This document shows, one piece after another, positions 1-7,502 of a stretch of DNA of 37,000 nt. Origin of the DNA: Methanoculleus marisnigri (lineage in GTDB: Archaea; Halobacteriota; Methanomicrobia; Methanomicrobiales; Methanoculleaceae); NCBI GenBank assembly GCA_002503885.1, contig DASQ01000121.1, positions 1 to 37,000 of the forward strand. Reading direction: 5' to 3'. A program made the position numbers and the translations under genes. Position 1 is the stretch's first letter. Every line of letters starts with the position of its first letter. The notes under the pieces are model-generated. The model was not told the origin of the DNA and did not search any database. It saw nothing but the letters and a program-made list of their open reading frames with translations.

Positions 1-488
1 AAGAGATCAACCTGTTTGACGTTGATGAACGTCTGTCCTTCGGGCAGATCAAACGTTAGCGGGACGGCGTTGTAGAAGTGCGAGAATCGGATCCGACCCT
101 CGGTGATCTTGAACCCGCTCTGGTTGTACCGGAGCGTGCAGAAGTGATCCTTGCCCTTGAATCCCGGGGGGTTGGCGTCTTCGTCACCGTTGCTTCTGAG
201 TGCAAAGAACGACTTGAAGTTGTCGTCCAGCGATTTGAGCGTGGTCTGCAGAACCTTGGAATAGACCCACGTATACCCAGGATACTTCTTCTTCAGTTCA
301 GGCAGATCGTTGGCCTGCTGGACGTACCCGATATACTCTTTCTCAGGTAGATCCTTGTTCTCCCGATAGTTCCGGGTTCTCTCGGCAAGAGCAACGTTGT
401 AGAGTAACCGACACTTTTCAGAGAGATGCCAGAGCACATCGGCCTGATCGGGATCTACAGAGATCTTGATCTTCGTGGCAAGGTGCAT
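1..488 (-). CDS. tnpB: TnpB (IS605 OrfB-type) RNA-guided nuclease/transposase-associated protein, N-terminal part
   Basis: The first 162 codons are visible, beginning MHLATKIKISVDPDQADVLW and running off the left edge with no stop. The helix-turn-helix-like N-terminal pattern (CRLLYNVALAER, then YTWVYSKVLQTTLKSLDDNF and PGFKGKD) is typical of OrfB_IS605 proteins. The RuvC-like catalytic residues and zinc finger would be further left and cannot be checked. The start is set by ATG at 488 with a GGAGAG ribosome binding site about 8 bases upstream. TnpB proteins of this family cut DNA guided by an RNA from the element's 3' end. It is a sister of the gene at 36693, with a long stretch of identical bases. 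Confidence 0.85.
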   Translation of the reverse strand, partial: MHLATKIKISVDPDQADVLWHLSEKCRLLYNVALAERTRNYRENKDLPEKEYIGYVQQANDLPELKKKYPGYTWVYSKVLQTTLKSLDDNFKSFFALRSNGDEDANPPGFKGKDHFCTLRYNQSGFKITEGRIRFSHFYNAVPLTFDLPEGQTFINVKQVDL

Positions 489-648
489 CTGAAAACTCTC
501 CGGCAGGTTCTCTCAGTAAGTATGTGCTGTCCTCTGTCATAGAGATATGGGATGTGGGGGCGGGGGGATCGCTGGACGAAGGGGCGCCGCTCCCATCCCC
601 CCGCTTGCGCAGGGGGTCTTCCCGCTCTGCCCCGCGAGCCCGGCAGAG
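489..648 (-). repeat. IS left end and tnpB leader, inverted copy of 36533-36692
   Basis: This 160-base stretch matches 36533-36692 in inverted orientation with scattered substitutions and no length change. It includes a hairpin at 597-616: 8-base arms with one G.T pair, and a loop that reads GCAA on the minus strand. Subterminal hairpins of this kind are what TnpA recognises in IS605-group elements (family knowledge). The tnpB ribosome binding site is at its inner end. Confidence 0.7.
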
Positions 649-677
649 ATAAATCTATGTAGTGGTCGTTTGAATGA

Positions 678-1613
678 ATGACTATGGTACTGAGTGAGAC
701 GGCAGCAAGCATAAAGAATATGGAGATCCGGGGCGCCGGCAGGATCGCACGGGCGGCGGTGGAAGCACTGGCCGATTATGCCCGGGATCTTGACGTATCC
801 GACCCCGAGACCTTCAAGCGGGAGATGCAGAGGGCGGCCGATATCCTCACCGCCACCCGCCCGACCGCCGTCTCGCTCCCAAACGCAGTGCGAAGCGTGA
901 TGCGGGCTCTCGACTCGTTCGAGTCCGTGGAGGCTGCACGGGACGCGGTTCTTACCCGGGCAGCGGAGTTCGTCGACCACTCGGAGCACGCCGTCGAGCG
1001 GATAGCGGCAATCGGGGCACGCCACATCTCCGACGGCGACGTCCTCCTCACCCACTGCAACTCCGAGGCAGCGCTCGGGTGCATCCTCGAGGCCCACCGG
1101 CAGGGCAAGGAGATCGATGTCTACGCGACGGAGGTCCGGCCCCGGGGCCAGGGGCTCGTCACCATCAGGACCTTAAACGACGCCGGGATCCGCACAAACT
1201 ATATCGTCGACTCGGCGGTCCGCTACTTCATCAACGACGTCGACCTCGTCATCGTCGGCGCCGACGCCATCGCGGTGAACGGCGCGGTGGTCAACAAGAT
1301 CGGGACCGCCCAGATTGCGCACGCAGCACACGAAGCCCGGACAAACGTCATCGTTGCGGCGGAGACCTATAAGTTCGCGCCGAGGACCATCCTCGGGGAG
1401 CTGATCGAGATCGAGGAGCGGGACCCCGCCGAGGTGCTGCCCCGGGAGGTGGCGGAGGAACTTCCCTTCGTGCGGGTCAGGAACCCGGCCTTCGACGTGA
1501 CGCCCGCGGAGTACATCGACCTGATCGTCACCGAGCAGGGGGCGATCCCGCCGGGGCTCGCGTATACGGTGATCCGGGACTACCTGGGGTGGAAGATCGA
1601 GGAACTGCGGTAG
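678..1613 (+). CDS. Ribose-1,5-bisphosphate isomerase (eIF2B-like family)
   Basis: It is predicted to convert ribose 1,5-bisphosphate to ribulose 1,5-bisphosphate in the archaeal AMP/nucleoside-degradation route that feeds type III RuBisCO. The 311-residue protein is full length for the family. Family signatures include GDVLLTHCNSEAALG (Cys127, the predicted catalytic cysteine) and VIVGADAIAVNGAVVNKIGT (Asp196, the predicted catalytic aspartate). The related eIF2B-alpha and methylthioribose-1-phosphate isomerase families share the fold; the e2b2-type archaeal pattern favours the R15P enzyme. AMP phosphorylase and RuBisCO are not in this window. The start at 678 has no strong ribosome binding site; Met3 (684) is an alternative. 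It begins only 30 bases from the inner end of the left IS, so its promoter may be partly IS-derived. Confidence 0.85.
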   Translation: MTMVLSETAASIKNMEIRGAGRIARAAVEALADYARDLDVSDPETFKREMQRAADILTATRPTAVSLPNAVRSVMRALDSFESVEAARDAVLTRAAEFVDHSEHAVERIAAIGARHISDGDVLLTHCNSEAALGCILEAHRQGKEIDVYATEVRPRGQGLVTIRTLNDAGIRTNYIVDSAVRYFINDVDLVIVGADAIAVNGAVVNKIGTAQIAHAAHEARTNVIVAAETYKFAPRTILGELIEIEERDPAEVLPREVAEELPFVRVRNPAFDVTPAEYIDLIVTEQGAIPPGLAYTVIRDYLGWKIEELR

Positions 1614-1696
1614 GGAGCAGGGCAACGGCACACCCGAATAAAGCACCACCGTTTATCACCCGCCGCTCCCAATACCTACAATAGAGAGGCTACACT

Positions 1697-2518
1697 ATGG
1701 AGATGGAGATCGGATTTACCAAACTGCAGGGAAACGGCAACGACTTTATTCTGATTGACGAATTCGAACAGGAAGCCATCCCCGAGGAGATGAAGGGAGC
1801 GTTTGCGGCGCTCTACTGCGACCGCAGGTTCGGCATCGGCGCCGACGGCATCCTCTTCCTCCAGGCATCCAATGCCGCCGATATCCGGATGCGGCTCTTC
1901 CAGCCCGACGAGAGCGAGGCCGCGATGTGCGGAAACGGCATCCGGTGCCTCGCGAAGTACGCCCACGACGCCGGCTACGTCAAAGAGTCCTGCTCGGTCG
2001 AGACCGGGGCCGGGATCGTGGCGGTGACGATGGGCTACGCGGACGACGAGTTCACCGCGACGATCACGATGCCGGCGCCGAAATTCGAGCGGAGCGCCAT
2101 CCCCGCCGCCGGGAACGGCGAATACAAAGAGGAGATCCGCAACTTCACCGTCTACGCCGCGAACACCGGCGTCCCTCACGCCGTCGTCTTCGTCAAAGAG
2201 ATAGGCGCCGTCGACATCGCCACCGCCGGCCCCGCGATACGGAACCACCCCTCCTTCCTTGAGGGTGCGAACGTCAACTTCGTCGAGACCGCCGGTGATG
2301 TGCTCCGGATCCGGACGTTCGAGCGCGGTGTCGAGGCCGAGACCGAGAGCTGCGGCACCGGCGCCACCGCGGCGGCAGCGGTCGCCCGCCACCTCGGCAA
2401 CGCCGGGGAGACAGTAAGAGTCGAGACAAAAGGCGGGCCGCTCGTCATCCACTTCGGCGAGGACGTCACCATGGAAGGCCCCGCCGAAACAGTCTTTGAG
2501 GGCACTATACTTTTCTGA
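1697..2518 (+). CDS. dapF: Diaminopimelate epimerase
   Basis: Cytosolic enzyme of lysine biosynthesis that interconverts LL- and meso-diaminopimelate without cofactor, using two cysteines. Both are present: Cys78 in AAMCGNGIRC and Cys219 in ESCGTGATA. The N-terminal FTKLQGNGNDF motif is also intact. The 273 residues are a normal length. The start at 1697 has GAGAGG about 8 bases upstream, and TTTATC near 1653 could be the TATA box; Met3 (1703) is the alternative start. The gene ends inside the 3' end of the convergent radB gene, with 14 bases of overlap. Other genes of the lysine pathway are not nearby. Confidence 0.95.
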   Translation: MEMEIGFTKLQGNGNDFILIDEFEQEAIPEEMKGAFAALYCDRRFGIGADGILFLQASNAADIRMRLFQPDESEAAMCGNGIRCLAKYAHDAGYVKESCSVETGAGIVAVTMGYADDEFTATITMPAPKFERSAIPAAGNGEYKEEIRNFTVYAANTGVPHAVVFVKEIGAVDIATAGPAIRNHPSFLEGANVNFVETAGDVLRIRTFERGVEAETESCGTGATAAAAVARHLGNAGETVRVETKGGPLVIHFGEDVTMEGPAETVFEGTILF

Positions 2519-3182
2519 TCCCATCCTCGGTGATCAGAAAATCAAACGTGAGCCCTTCCGGCCGGGACCGGTGCTTCCTGAGCATGGCCCGCCGGACGCT
2601 ATCCTTCTTTTCGAGCCTCACGATGGCCTTGGAGAGGTGCTCGAGCGCCGTCCCCCCGAGGCCGGAGACCCGTTCGCGTTCGATATCCATGAAGATCTGG
2701 TTGGTGATCAGGACCGGGATGTCGTACTTCTTCGCAAGCCCGAGGAGTTTTATCATGTGGTGCAGGAGCTTCCGCAACGCCTCCCGCCCGAGATCGAGTT
2801 CCGTCCGGTAGAGGGCGGTGGCCGAGTCCATCACCAGCAGTCCGATGGAGGCATGGTCGCTCGCCTTGAGCAGCCCTTCCGTATCGGCGATCATCGTCCC
2901 CTGCTGGGCGAAGTCGAGCGGCTCGAAGAGGTAGAGCCGGTCTGCGAACTCTGCGGCGTCCGCCCCGGCGATCTGCGTAAACCGCTCCACCGAGAACCCC
3001 TCGGTGTCGATGTAGACGACCGAGTTCCCGGCCCGGAGAGAGGCCACCGCGGCCATCAGGCAGAAGGCGCTCTTGCCGCTCGCGGACTCGCCGTAGATCT
3101 GGGTGATCGTCCGCCGCTCGAGCCCGCCCCCGAGCAGGTCGTCGAGGGTCTGGCTCCCCGTGCTGACCCGGTCCGGCTTCAT
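2505..3182 (-). CDS. radB: RadB, archaeal RecA/RadA paralog
   Basis: RadB is the short Rad51-like paralog of Euryarchaeota; it binds DNA and assists RadA in recombination, with weak ATPase activity. The 225-residue protein is just the RecA core without the N-terminal HhH domain. It has TGSQTLDDLLGGGLERR at the start, Walker A GESASGKS (31-38) and a Walker B-like LLVMDSATALYRTE. KaiC/GvpD proteins are related, but the LDDLLGGG start and the ITNQIF segment fit RadB. Its ATG overlaps the stop of larC by 4 bases, so translation of the two is probably coupled. It converges on dapF. Confidence 0.92.
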   Translation of the reverse strand: MKPDRVSTGSQTLDDLLGGGLERRTITQIYGESASGKSAFCLMAAVASLRAGNSVVYIDTEGFSVERFTQIAGADAAEFADRLYLFEPLDFAQQGTMIADTEGLLKASDHASIGLLVMDSATALYRTELDLGREALRKLLHHMIKLLGLAKKYDIPVLITNQIFMDIERERVSGLGGTALEHLSKAIVRLEKKDSVRRAMLRKHRSRPEGLTFDFLITEDGIRKV

Positions 3183-4372
3183 GGTGCGAGCACACCCCGC
3201 TCGAAGAAGAGGCGGCGTGCAGCCGCTTCGACGGCGCCGGCGACCTCACGGAACGGCACCCCGGTCTCCCGGGCACACGCCGCCGCCTGCTCGTATTCCG
3301 CCTTGAAGGAGGTGATCTTCTCCCCCGACCAGCCGCACTTCACGTCGATCATCCACTCCCGGCCACGTATGGCCACCGTGACCGCTTCAACCGTCCGTTC
3401 GGCGACCGACCGGTGAACCATCGGTATGCACCGTATCCCGAGCGTCCCGAGCTCCCGGGCCATCACGCCCACGAGGCTGTCGGTCGCATCGGGGCGGCAT
3501 ACCACCCGGACGAGGTGCCCGCTCCGCCCTTTCTTCATCACGAGAGGAATGGCGCTTGCGTCCCGTGCCCCCTCCTCCATCAGGCAGCCGATCGTGTAGG
3601 CGAGGGCCTCCCCGGTGACGTCGTCGACGTTCGTCTCGAGGATATCGACCCGGTCCCCGGTGGCCCCCTCCGCCGTCGCGACGAGCATCGACCGGAGGAC
3701 GTTGGGTCTTCCCGCCGGGTTCCTGCTCCCGGCCCCGTAGCCGACCGCCCGGATGGTGCGAGAGCCGAGGTCTTCGGACCGGACCGTGGAGAACTCGGCG
3801 AGGAGTGCGGCTCCCGTCGGGGTGCAGAGTTCCCGCTCCTCGTTACCGGAGACGGTCTGCAGGTCTGATGCGGCGAGGATCGCCACCGTCGCCGGGGCGG
3901 GGATGGGGAAGGTCCCGTGAGCCCCGACCGCAAACCCACGGCCGAGGGCGACCGGGAGGACGGCCACGCCGTCGACGCCGAGGGCGTGGAGGGCGGTGCA
4001 GGCCCCGACCACGTCGGCAATGGCGTCGTCCGCACCCACCTCGTGGAAGTGCGCTCCGGGCCCGTGGATGCTCTCCTCGGCCCGGTGTATCCGGAGAAAG
4101 ACCCGCCGTGCCATATCCCGTGCGGGGGCGGGGGCGTCGCTCCCGGCCACCCGGTCGAGCACCTCGTCAAGAGTGCGGTGATCCACCGGGGCATGCGTTT
4201 TCACCTGGACCGCACGAATACCGGAGCGGTCTACCCGTTCTATTGTCGGTTCGCCGACGACGGAACGCATGGCTGTCCTGACAGGTTCTTCATCGGCTCC
4301 CAGATCGAGCAGAGTTCCGATGATCATGTCGCCTGCGGCTCCGTTGAACGGGTCGAAGAGAAGTATGTTCAT
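3179..4372 (-). CDS. larC: LarC family nickel-insertion protein (pyridinium bisthiocarboxylate mononucleotide nickel chelatase)
   Basis: LarC inserts nickel into the pincer cofactor of lactate racemase and related LarA enzymes in a CTP-dependent reaction. The 397-residue protein is full length (DUF111 family): it starts MNILLFDPFNGAAGDM and has HGPGAHFHEVGADDAIADVVG, GAHGTFPIPAPATV and ETNVDDVTGEALAY, all family hallmarks. No larA, larB or larE is in the window, so the client enzyme is unknown; methanogens carry many nickel enzymes. ATG at 4372 has GGAG 4 bases upstream. The gene shares a 46-base divergent promoter region with the Cdc48 gene and runs into radB. Confidence 0.9.
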   Translation of the reverse strand: MNILLFDPFNGAAGDMIIGTLLDLGADEEPVRTAMRSVVGEPTIERVDRSGIRAVQVKTHAPVDHRTLDEVLDRVAGSDAPAPARDMARRVFLRIHRAEESIHGPGAHFHEVGADDAIADVVGACTALHALGVDGVAVLPVALGRGFAVGAHGTFPIPAPATVAILAASDLQTVSGNEERELCTPTGAALLAEFSTVRSEDLGSRTIRAVGYGAGSRNPAGRPNVLRSMLVATAEGATGDRVDILETNVDDVTGEALAYTIGCLMEEGARDASAIPLVMKKGRSGHLVRVVCRPDATDSLVGVMARELGTLGIRCIPMVHRSVAERTVEAVTVAIRGREWMIDVKCGWSGEKITSFKAEYEQAAACARETGVPFREVAGAVEAAARRLFFERGVLAP

Positions 4373-4418
4373 GCGTCTCCAGTACTTATAAATCCCCGAA
4401 ATATAAGAACTAGAGGTA
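4373..4418. promoter_or_regulatory. Compact divergent promoter for larC (minus) and cdc48 (plus)
   Basis: Only 46 bases separate the two starts. CTTATAAAT (4385-4393) lies about 30 bases before the cdc48 ATG, which implies an almost leaderless mRNA. On the opposite strand TTATATTT (about 4397-4404) is about 30 bases before the larC ATG, while GGAG (4377-4380) serves as its ribosome binding site. The two TATA-like boxes are only a few bases apart, so transcription factor binding on one side may exclude the other. This is inferred from motif spacing only. Confidence 0.6.
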
Positions 4419-6836
4419 ATGCCCGAGATATACTTGAAGGTAGATAGCGCTTATCCGGAGGATCAGGGGGCGGGCAAGGCACGGCTTGACCCTGATACCA
4501 TGCTGCAACTTCGGCTCAACCCCGGAGACCTCGTCGCTATCGAAGGGAAGCGTCGGACCGTGGCCAAGGTCTGGCGTGCCATGGTGAACGACTGGCACCA
4601 GGGTAAGGTCCGGATCGATAACTTCACCCGGCTCAACACCGGTGCCAGCATCGGGGATCGGGTGAAGATAAAAACGCTGGATGCGGAGGACGAGGCGAAA
4701 CGGGTCGTGCTCGCGCCTCCCGAGGACCTCCCCAAGCAGCTCCCCATCAACTACGGCAGCATCGTCAACAAACTGATCGACTTTCCGGTCGTCAAAAACG
4801 ACTCCGTGCCGATCCAGGCAGGGCTCCCGTTCATGCAGCCCCAGCTGGTCGCGTTCAAAGCCGTGGTGGTCGAGCCGGAGACCGCCGTGATCATCACCAA
4901 GAACACGAAGATCGAGTTCTCCGAGAAGCCTGCGGCCGGGTTTGAGGGCGTAAAGAGGATCAGCTACGAGGACATCGGCGGCCTGAAAGGCGAGCTGCAG
5001 CGTGTCCGCGAGACGATCGAACTGCCCATGCGCCACCCGGAGATCTTTAGGAAGCTCGGTATCGAGCCGCCGAAGGGTGTCCTCCTCTACGGTCCGCCGG
5101 GGACCGGAAAGACCCTGATCGCAAAGGCGGTCGCAAGCGAGAGCGGAGCGCATTTCATCTCCATAGCAGGGCCGGAGGTGATCTCGAAGTACTACGGTGA
5201 GAGCGAGCAGCGGCTCCGTGAGGTCTTTGAGGACGCACGGCAGCACGCTCCCGCCATCATCTTCATCGACGAACTCGACTCCATCGCCCCCCGGCGCGAG
5301 GAGGTGACCGGGGAGGTCGAACGGCGCGTGGTGGCCCAGCTCCTCACCATGATGGACGGGCTTGAAGAGCGGGGGCAGGTCGTGGTGATCGGGGCCACGA
5401 ACCGGCTCGACGCCATCGACCCCGCCCTCCGGCGTCCGGGACGGTTCGACCGGGAGATCGAGATCGGGGTCCCGTCGGAGGACGACCGGATCCAGGTGCT
5501 CCATATCCACACCCGTGGTATGCCGCTTGCTGACGATGTCTCGATCGCCTCCATCGCCCAGCAGACCCACGGGTTTGTCGGGGCGGACCTCGCCGCCCTC
5601 GCACGTGAGGCGGCGATCAAGGCACTGCGGCGTTACCTCCCCGAGATCGACCTGGAGGCCGAGGAGATCCCGCCCGAGACCCTCGATAAGATGGAGGTGC
5701 TCGGGCGGGACTTCCGCGACGCCCTCCGCGACGTGGGCCCGAGCGCCATGCGGGAGATCCTCCTCGAAGTGCCCCACACCTCCTGGGGAGACGTGGGAGG
5801 CCTCGAAGAGGCGAAGCAGGATATCCGCGAGGCGGTGGAGTATCCGCTCACCCAGCGGGAGCGGTTCGAGAACCTCGGTATCGAGCCGCCGAAGGGCGTC
5901 CTCCTCTACGGTCCGCCGGGGACCGGAAAAACCCTGATCGCAAAGGCGATTGCAAGCGAGAGCGGCGCGAACTTCGTGCCGGTCAAGGGCCCCCAGCTCC
6001 TCTCGAAGTGGGTGGGCGAAAGCGAGCGGGCGGTCCGCGAGATCTTCAAGAAAGCCCGGCAGGTGGCGCCGGCCATCATCTTCTTCGACGAACTGGATGC
6101 TCTCGCCCCCGCACGGGGCGGCGGCAGCGAGTCGCACGTGATCGAGAGCGTCTTAAACCAGATCCTCACCGAGATCGACGGTCTCGAGGAACTCCGGGGC
6201 GTGGTGGTGATGGGAGCGACGAACCGGCCGGATATGGTCGACCCGGCGCTGCTTCGGCCCGGGCGGTTCGACCGGCTCGTCTACATAGGCGAACCCGGGC
6301 GGGACGACCGGGAGAAGATCCTGGCTATCCACACCCGGTATATGCCGATCGAGGGCTCGACGGTGGAAGACCTCGTGGAGCTGACGGAGGGGCTCTCGGA
6401 GAACGAACTCGAAGACCTGATCCTGGCCGTCGGGGCCAACCGCCAGGTGAGCGTCGAGGACGTGAAGAGCCATCGCGCTGCAATTCCGCCGAGCGACAAC
6501 GAGGGGCTCCGGCCCCACCTCCGGAGGAGGAAGCTCGTCGACCTCTTTATCCAGCAGAAGGTGACCCTGGACGACCCCGCACGGGACCGGCTCCTTGCAA
6601 AGCTGGCGACCGATGCCGAGGGGTTCGTCGGCTCGGACCTCGAGGCGTTCGGCCGGGAAGCGGCCATGCTTGCCATGCGGGAGGGAGCCTCCCTCGTAAA
6701 TAAGTCACACTTCGACCGGGCGCAGGAGAAGGTGCACGCGACGATGAACGAGCGGCTGCGGCAGTACTACGGGAAGGTGCAGCAGCACTTCAAGGGCGGG
6801 CTGCCCAAAGAAGTGCAGCCGCCGGAATACCAGTAA
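4419..6836 (+). CDS. Cdc48/p97/VAT-type AAA+ unfoldase with an enlarged D2 lid
   Basis: Hexameric cytosolic ATPase that unfolds proteins, probably feeding the proteasome. Order: CDC48 N-domain (about 1-95), second N subdomain (about 105-170), D1 and D2. Walker A GPPGTGKT occurs near 225-232 and near 498-505. Walker B is IIFIDELDSI (about 280) and IIFFDELDAL (about 554). Arginine-finger segments RRPGRFDRE and LRPGRFDRL are present. At 805 residues it is longer than the usual archaeal form (about 730-760). The extra length is an insert of about 70 residues in the D2 lid (about 657-730). After it the canonical EGFVGSDLEAFGREAAM resumes. The frame is open throughout, so the insert is not a sequencing frameshift. 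A perfect terminator follows. Confidence 0.95.
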   Translation: MPEIYLKVDSAYPEDQGAGKARLDPDTMLQLRLNPGDLVAIEGKRRTVAKVWRAMVNDWHQGKVRIDNFTRLNTGASIGDRVKIKTLDAEDEAKRVVLAPPEDLPKQLPINYGSIVNKLIDFPVVKNDSVPIQAGLPFMQPQLVAFKAVVVEPETAVIITKNTKIEFSEKPAAGFEGVKRISYEDIGGLKGELQRVRETIELPMRHPEIFRKLGIEPPKGVLLYGPPGTGKTLIAKAVASESGAHFISIAGPEVISKYYGESEQRLREVFEDARQHAPAIIFIDELDSIAPRREEVTGEVERRVVAQLLTMMDGLEERGQVVVIGATNRLDAIDPALRRPGRFDREIEIGVPSEDDRIQVLHIHTRGMPLADDVSIASIAQQTHGFVGADLAALAREAAIKALRRYLPEIDLEAEEIPPETLDKMEVLGRDFRDALRDVGPSAMREILLEVPHTSWGDVGGLEEAKQDIREAVEYPLTQRERFENLGIEPPKGVLLYGPPGTGKTLIAKAIASESGANFVPVKGPQLLSKWVGESERAVREIFKKARQVAPAIIFFDELDALAPARGGGSESHVIESVLNQILTEIDGLEELRGVVVMGATNRPDMVDPALLRPGRFDRLVYIGEPGRDDREKILAIHTRYMPIEGSTVEDLVELTEGLSENELEDLILAVGANRQVSVEDVKSHRAAIPPSDNEGLRPHLRRRKLVDLFIQQKVTLDDPARDRLLAKLATDAEGFVGSDLEAFGREAAMLAMREGASLVNKSHFDRAQEKVHATMNERLRQYYGKVQQHFKGGLPKEVQPPEYQ

Positions 6837-6842
6837 GCGGCT

Positions 6843-6872
6843 CTCCGGGGGATACCCCGGAGGACTCTTTTT
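6843..6872 (+). terminator. Hairpin plus T-run terminator after cdc48
   Basis: Perfect 8-base arms CTCCGGGG (6843-6850) and CCCCGGAG (6855-6862) with a GATA loop, followed by GACTCTTTTT. It lies 7 bases after the cdc48 stop codon and separates that gene from the convergent acetyltransferase gene. Confidence 0.8.
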
Positions 6873-6884
6873 AGCCGATCCGTT

Positions 6885-7349
6885 TCACCGGGTCTCCGGC
6901 GGATACGCGATCAGCCCTTCTTTGACACCCCGGACAAACCCGGCCTTCTCGTAGAGCCGGAAGACGTTTTGCTCCCTCCTGCCGGTAAGAAGCATCACCT
7001 TGTAGCAGTGCTCTTTCCACGCGCACTTCAGCGCATGGGTGAGGAGGGCCGTCCCGAATCCCCGGTTCCGGAACTCACGATGCGTCACGACGTTCTCGAT
7101 GAGCCCGTACGGCCGTGCGCCCCGCGTGAGGTTCTGGAGGATGTGTAAGACGCACGTCGCGACCGGCACGCCTCCGGATTCGAGGAGGAAGAGATGGGTC
7201 CGGGGGTCGGCGAGGATATCCTCCCAGGCCGTCTCCAGTGCACGAGCATCGGCCTCCTCATCGGCATCATGCATGTGCGTGTAGAGCAAGAGGACGGCGT
7301 CCAGGTCCTCCCGGACGGCCTCGCGTACGAGCGGCGTGTCGCTCTGCAT
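6885..7349 (-). CDS. GNAT family N-acetyltransferase
   Basis: A 154-residue single-domain GNAT protein expected to transfer an acetyl group from acetyl-CoA to an unknown amine. The acetyl-CoA pyrophosphate loop is visible as RNRGFGT (94-100) in the context ENVVTHREFRNRGFG, followed by the helix ALLTHALKCAWKEHCYKVML and the C-terminal RLYEKAGFVRG motif typical of this superfamily. The substrate cannot be told from sequence. It converges on cdc48 and is divergent from the acyl-CoA ligase gene, with about 150 bases between. Confidence 0.85.
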   Translation of the reverse strand: MQSDTPLVREAVREDLDAVLLLYTHMHDADEEADARALETAWEDILADPRTHLFLLESGGVPVATCVLHILQNLTRGARPYGLIENVVTHREFRNRGFGTALLTHALKCAWKEHCYKVMLLTGRREQNVFRLYEKAGFVRGVKEGLIAYPPETR

Positions 7350-7502
7350 ACACCCCGGTTCTCCCTGTCCGGTAATCTTCCTTTGGTTTTACCCGCCGGG
7401 GTCGCGGCTGTGGATCACTCCCGTAACCCCGCGGCAACCTATTTACAGCACTATGAACAAGCATATACATCAAAGCGCATACCTGCTGCGCGGAGTCCCC
7501 CC

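Larger units (their letters stand above)
1..648 (-). mobile_element. IS200/IS605-group (IS1341-type) element, 5' part, leaving the window to the left
   Basis: The element reads leftward and continues past base 1. Its probable left end starts at 648 (minus strand), directly after TTTAT (649-653). It contains a hairpin-bearing leader and then a TnpB gene. No TnpA (Y1 transposase) gene lies on the interior side, so it appears to be a TnpB-only element, which in this group moves only with TnpA supplied in trans or is immobile. A closely related copy lies in opposite orientation at 36533-37000; the end-to-start distance (160 bases) is the same in both. The element boundary is inferred from where the two copies stop matching. 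The 3' end, where a guide (omega) RNA would lie, is outside the window. Confidence 0.75.

Noticed and set aside
537..1097. 186-codon minus-strand frame running from the R15P isomerase into the IS left end
   Set aside because: It crosses a gene and the IS boundary; the same C-terminal residues arise from the other IS copy only because the non-coding end is repeated.
4410..6137. 575-codon open frame antisense to the Cdc48 gene
   Set aside because: Long antisense frames are expected in G+C-rich coding DNA; the product has no family pattern, while the sense strand encodes a complete Cdc48.
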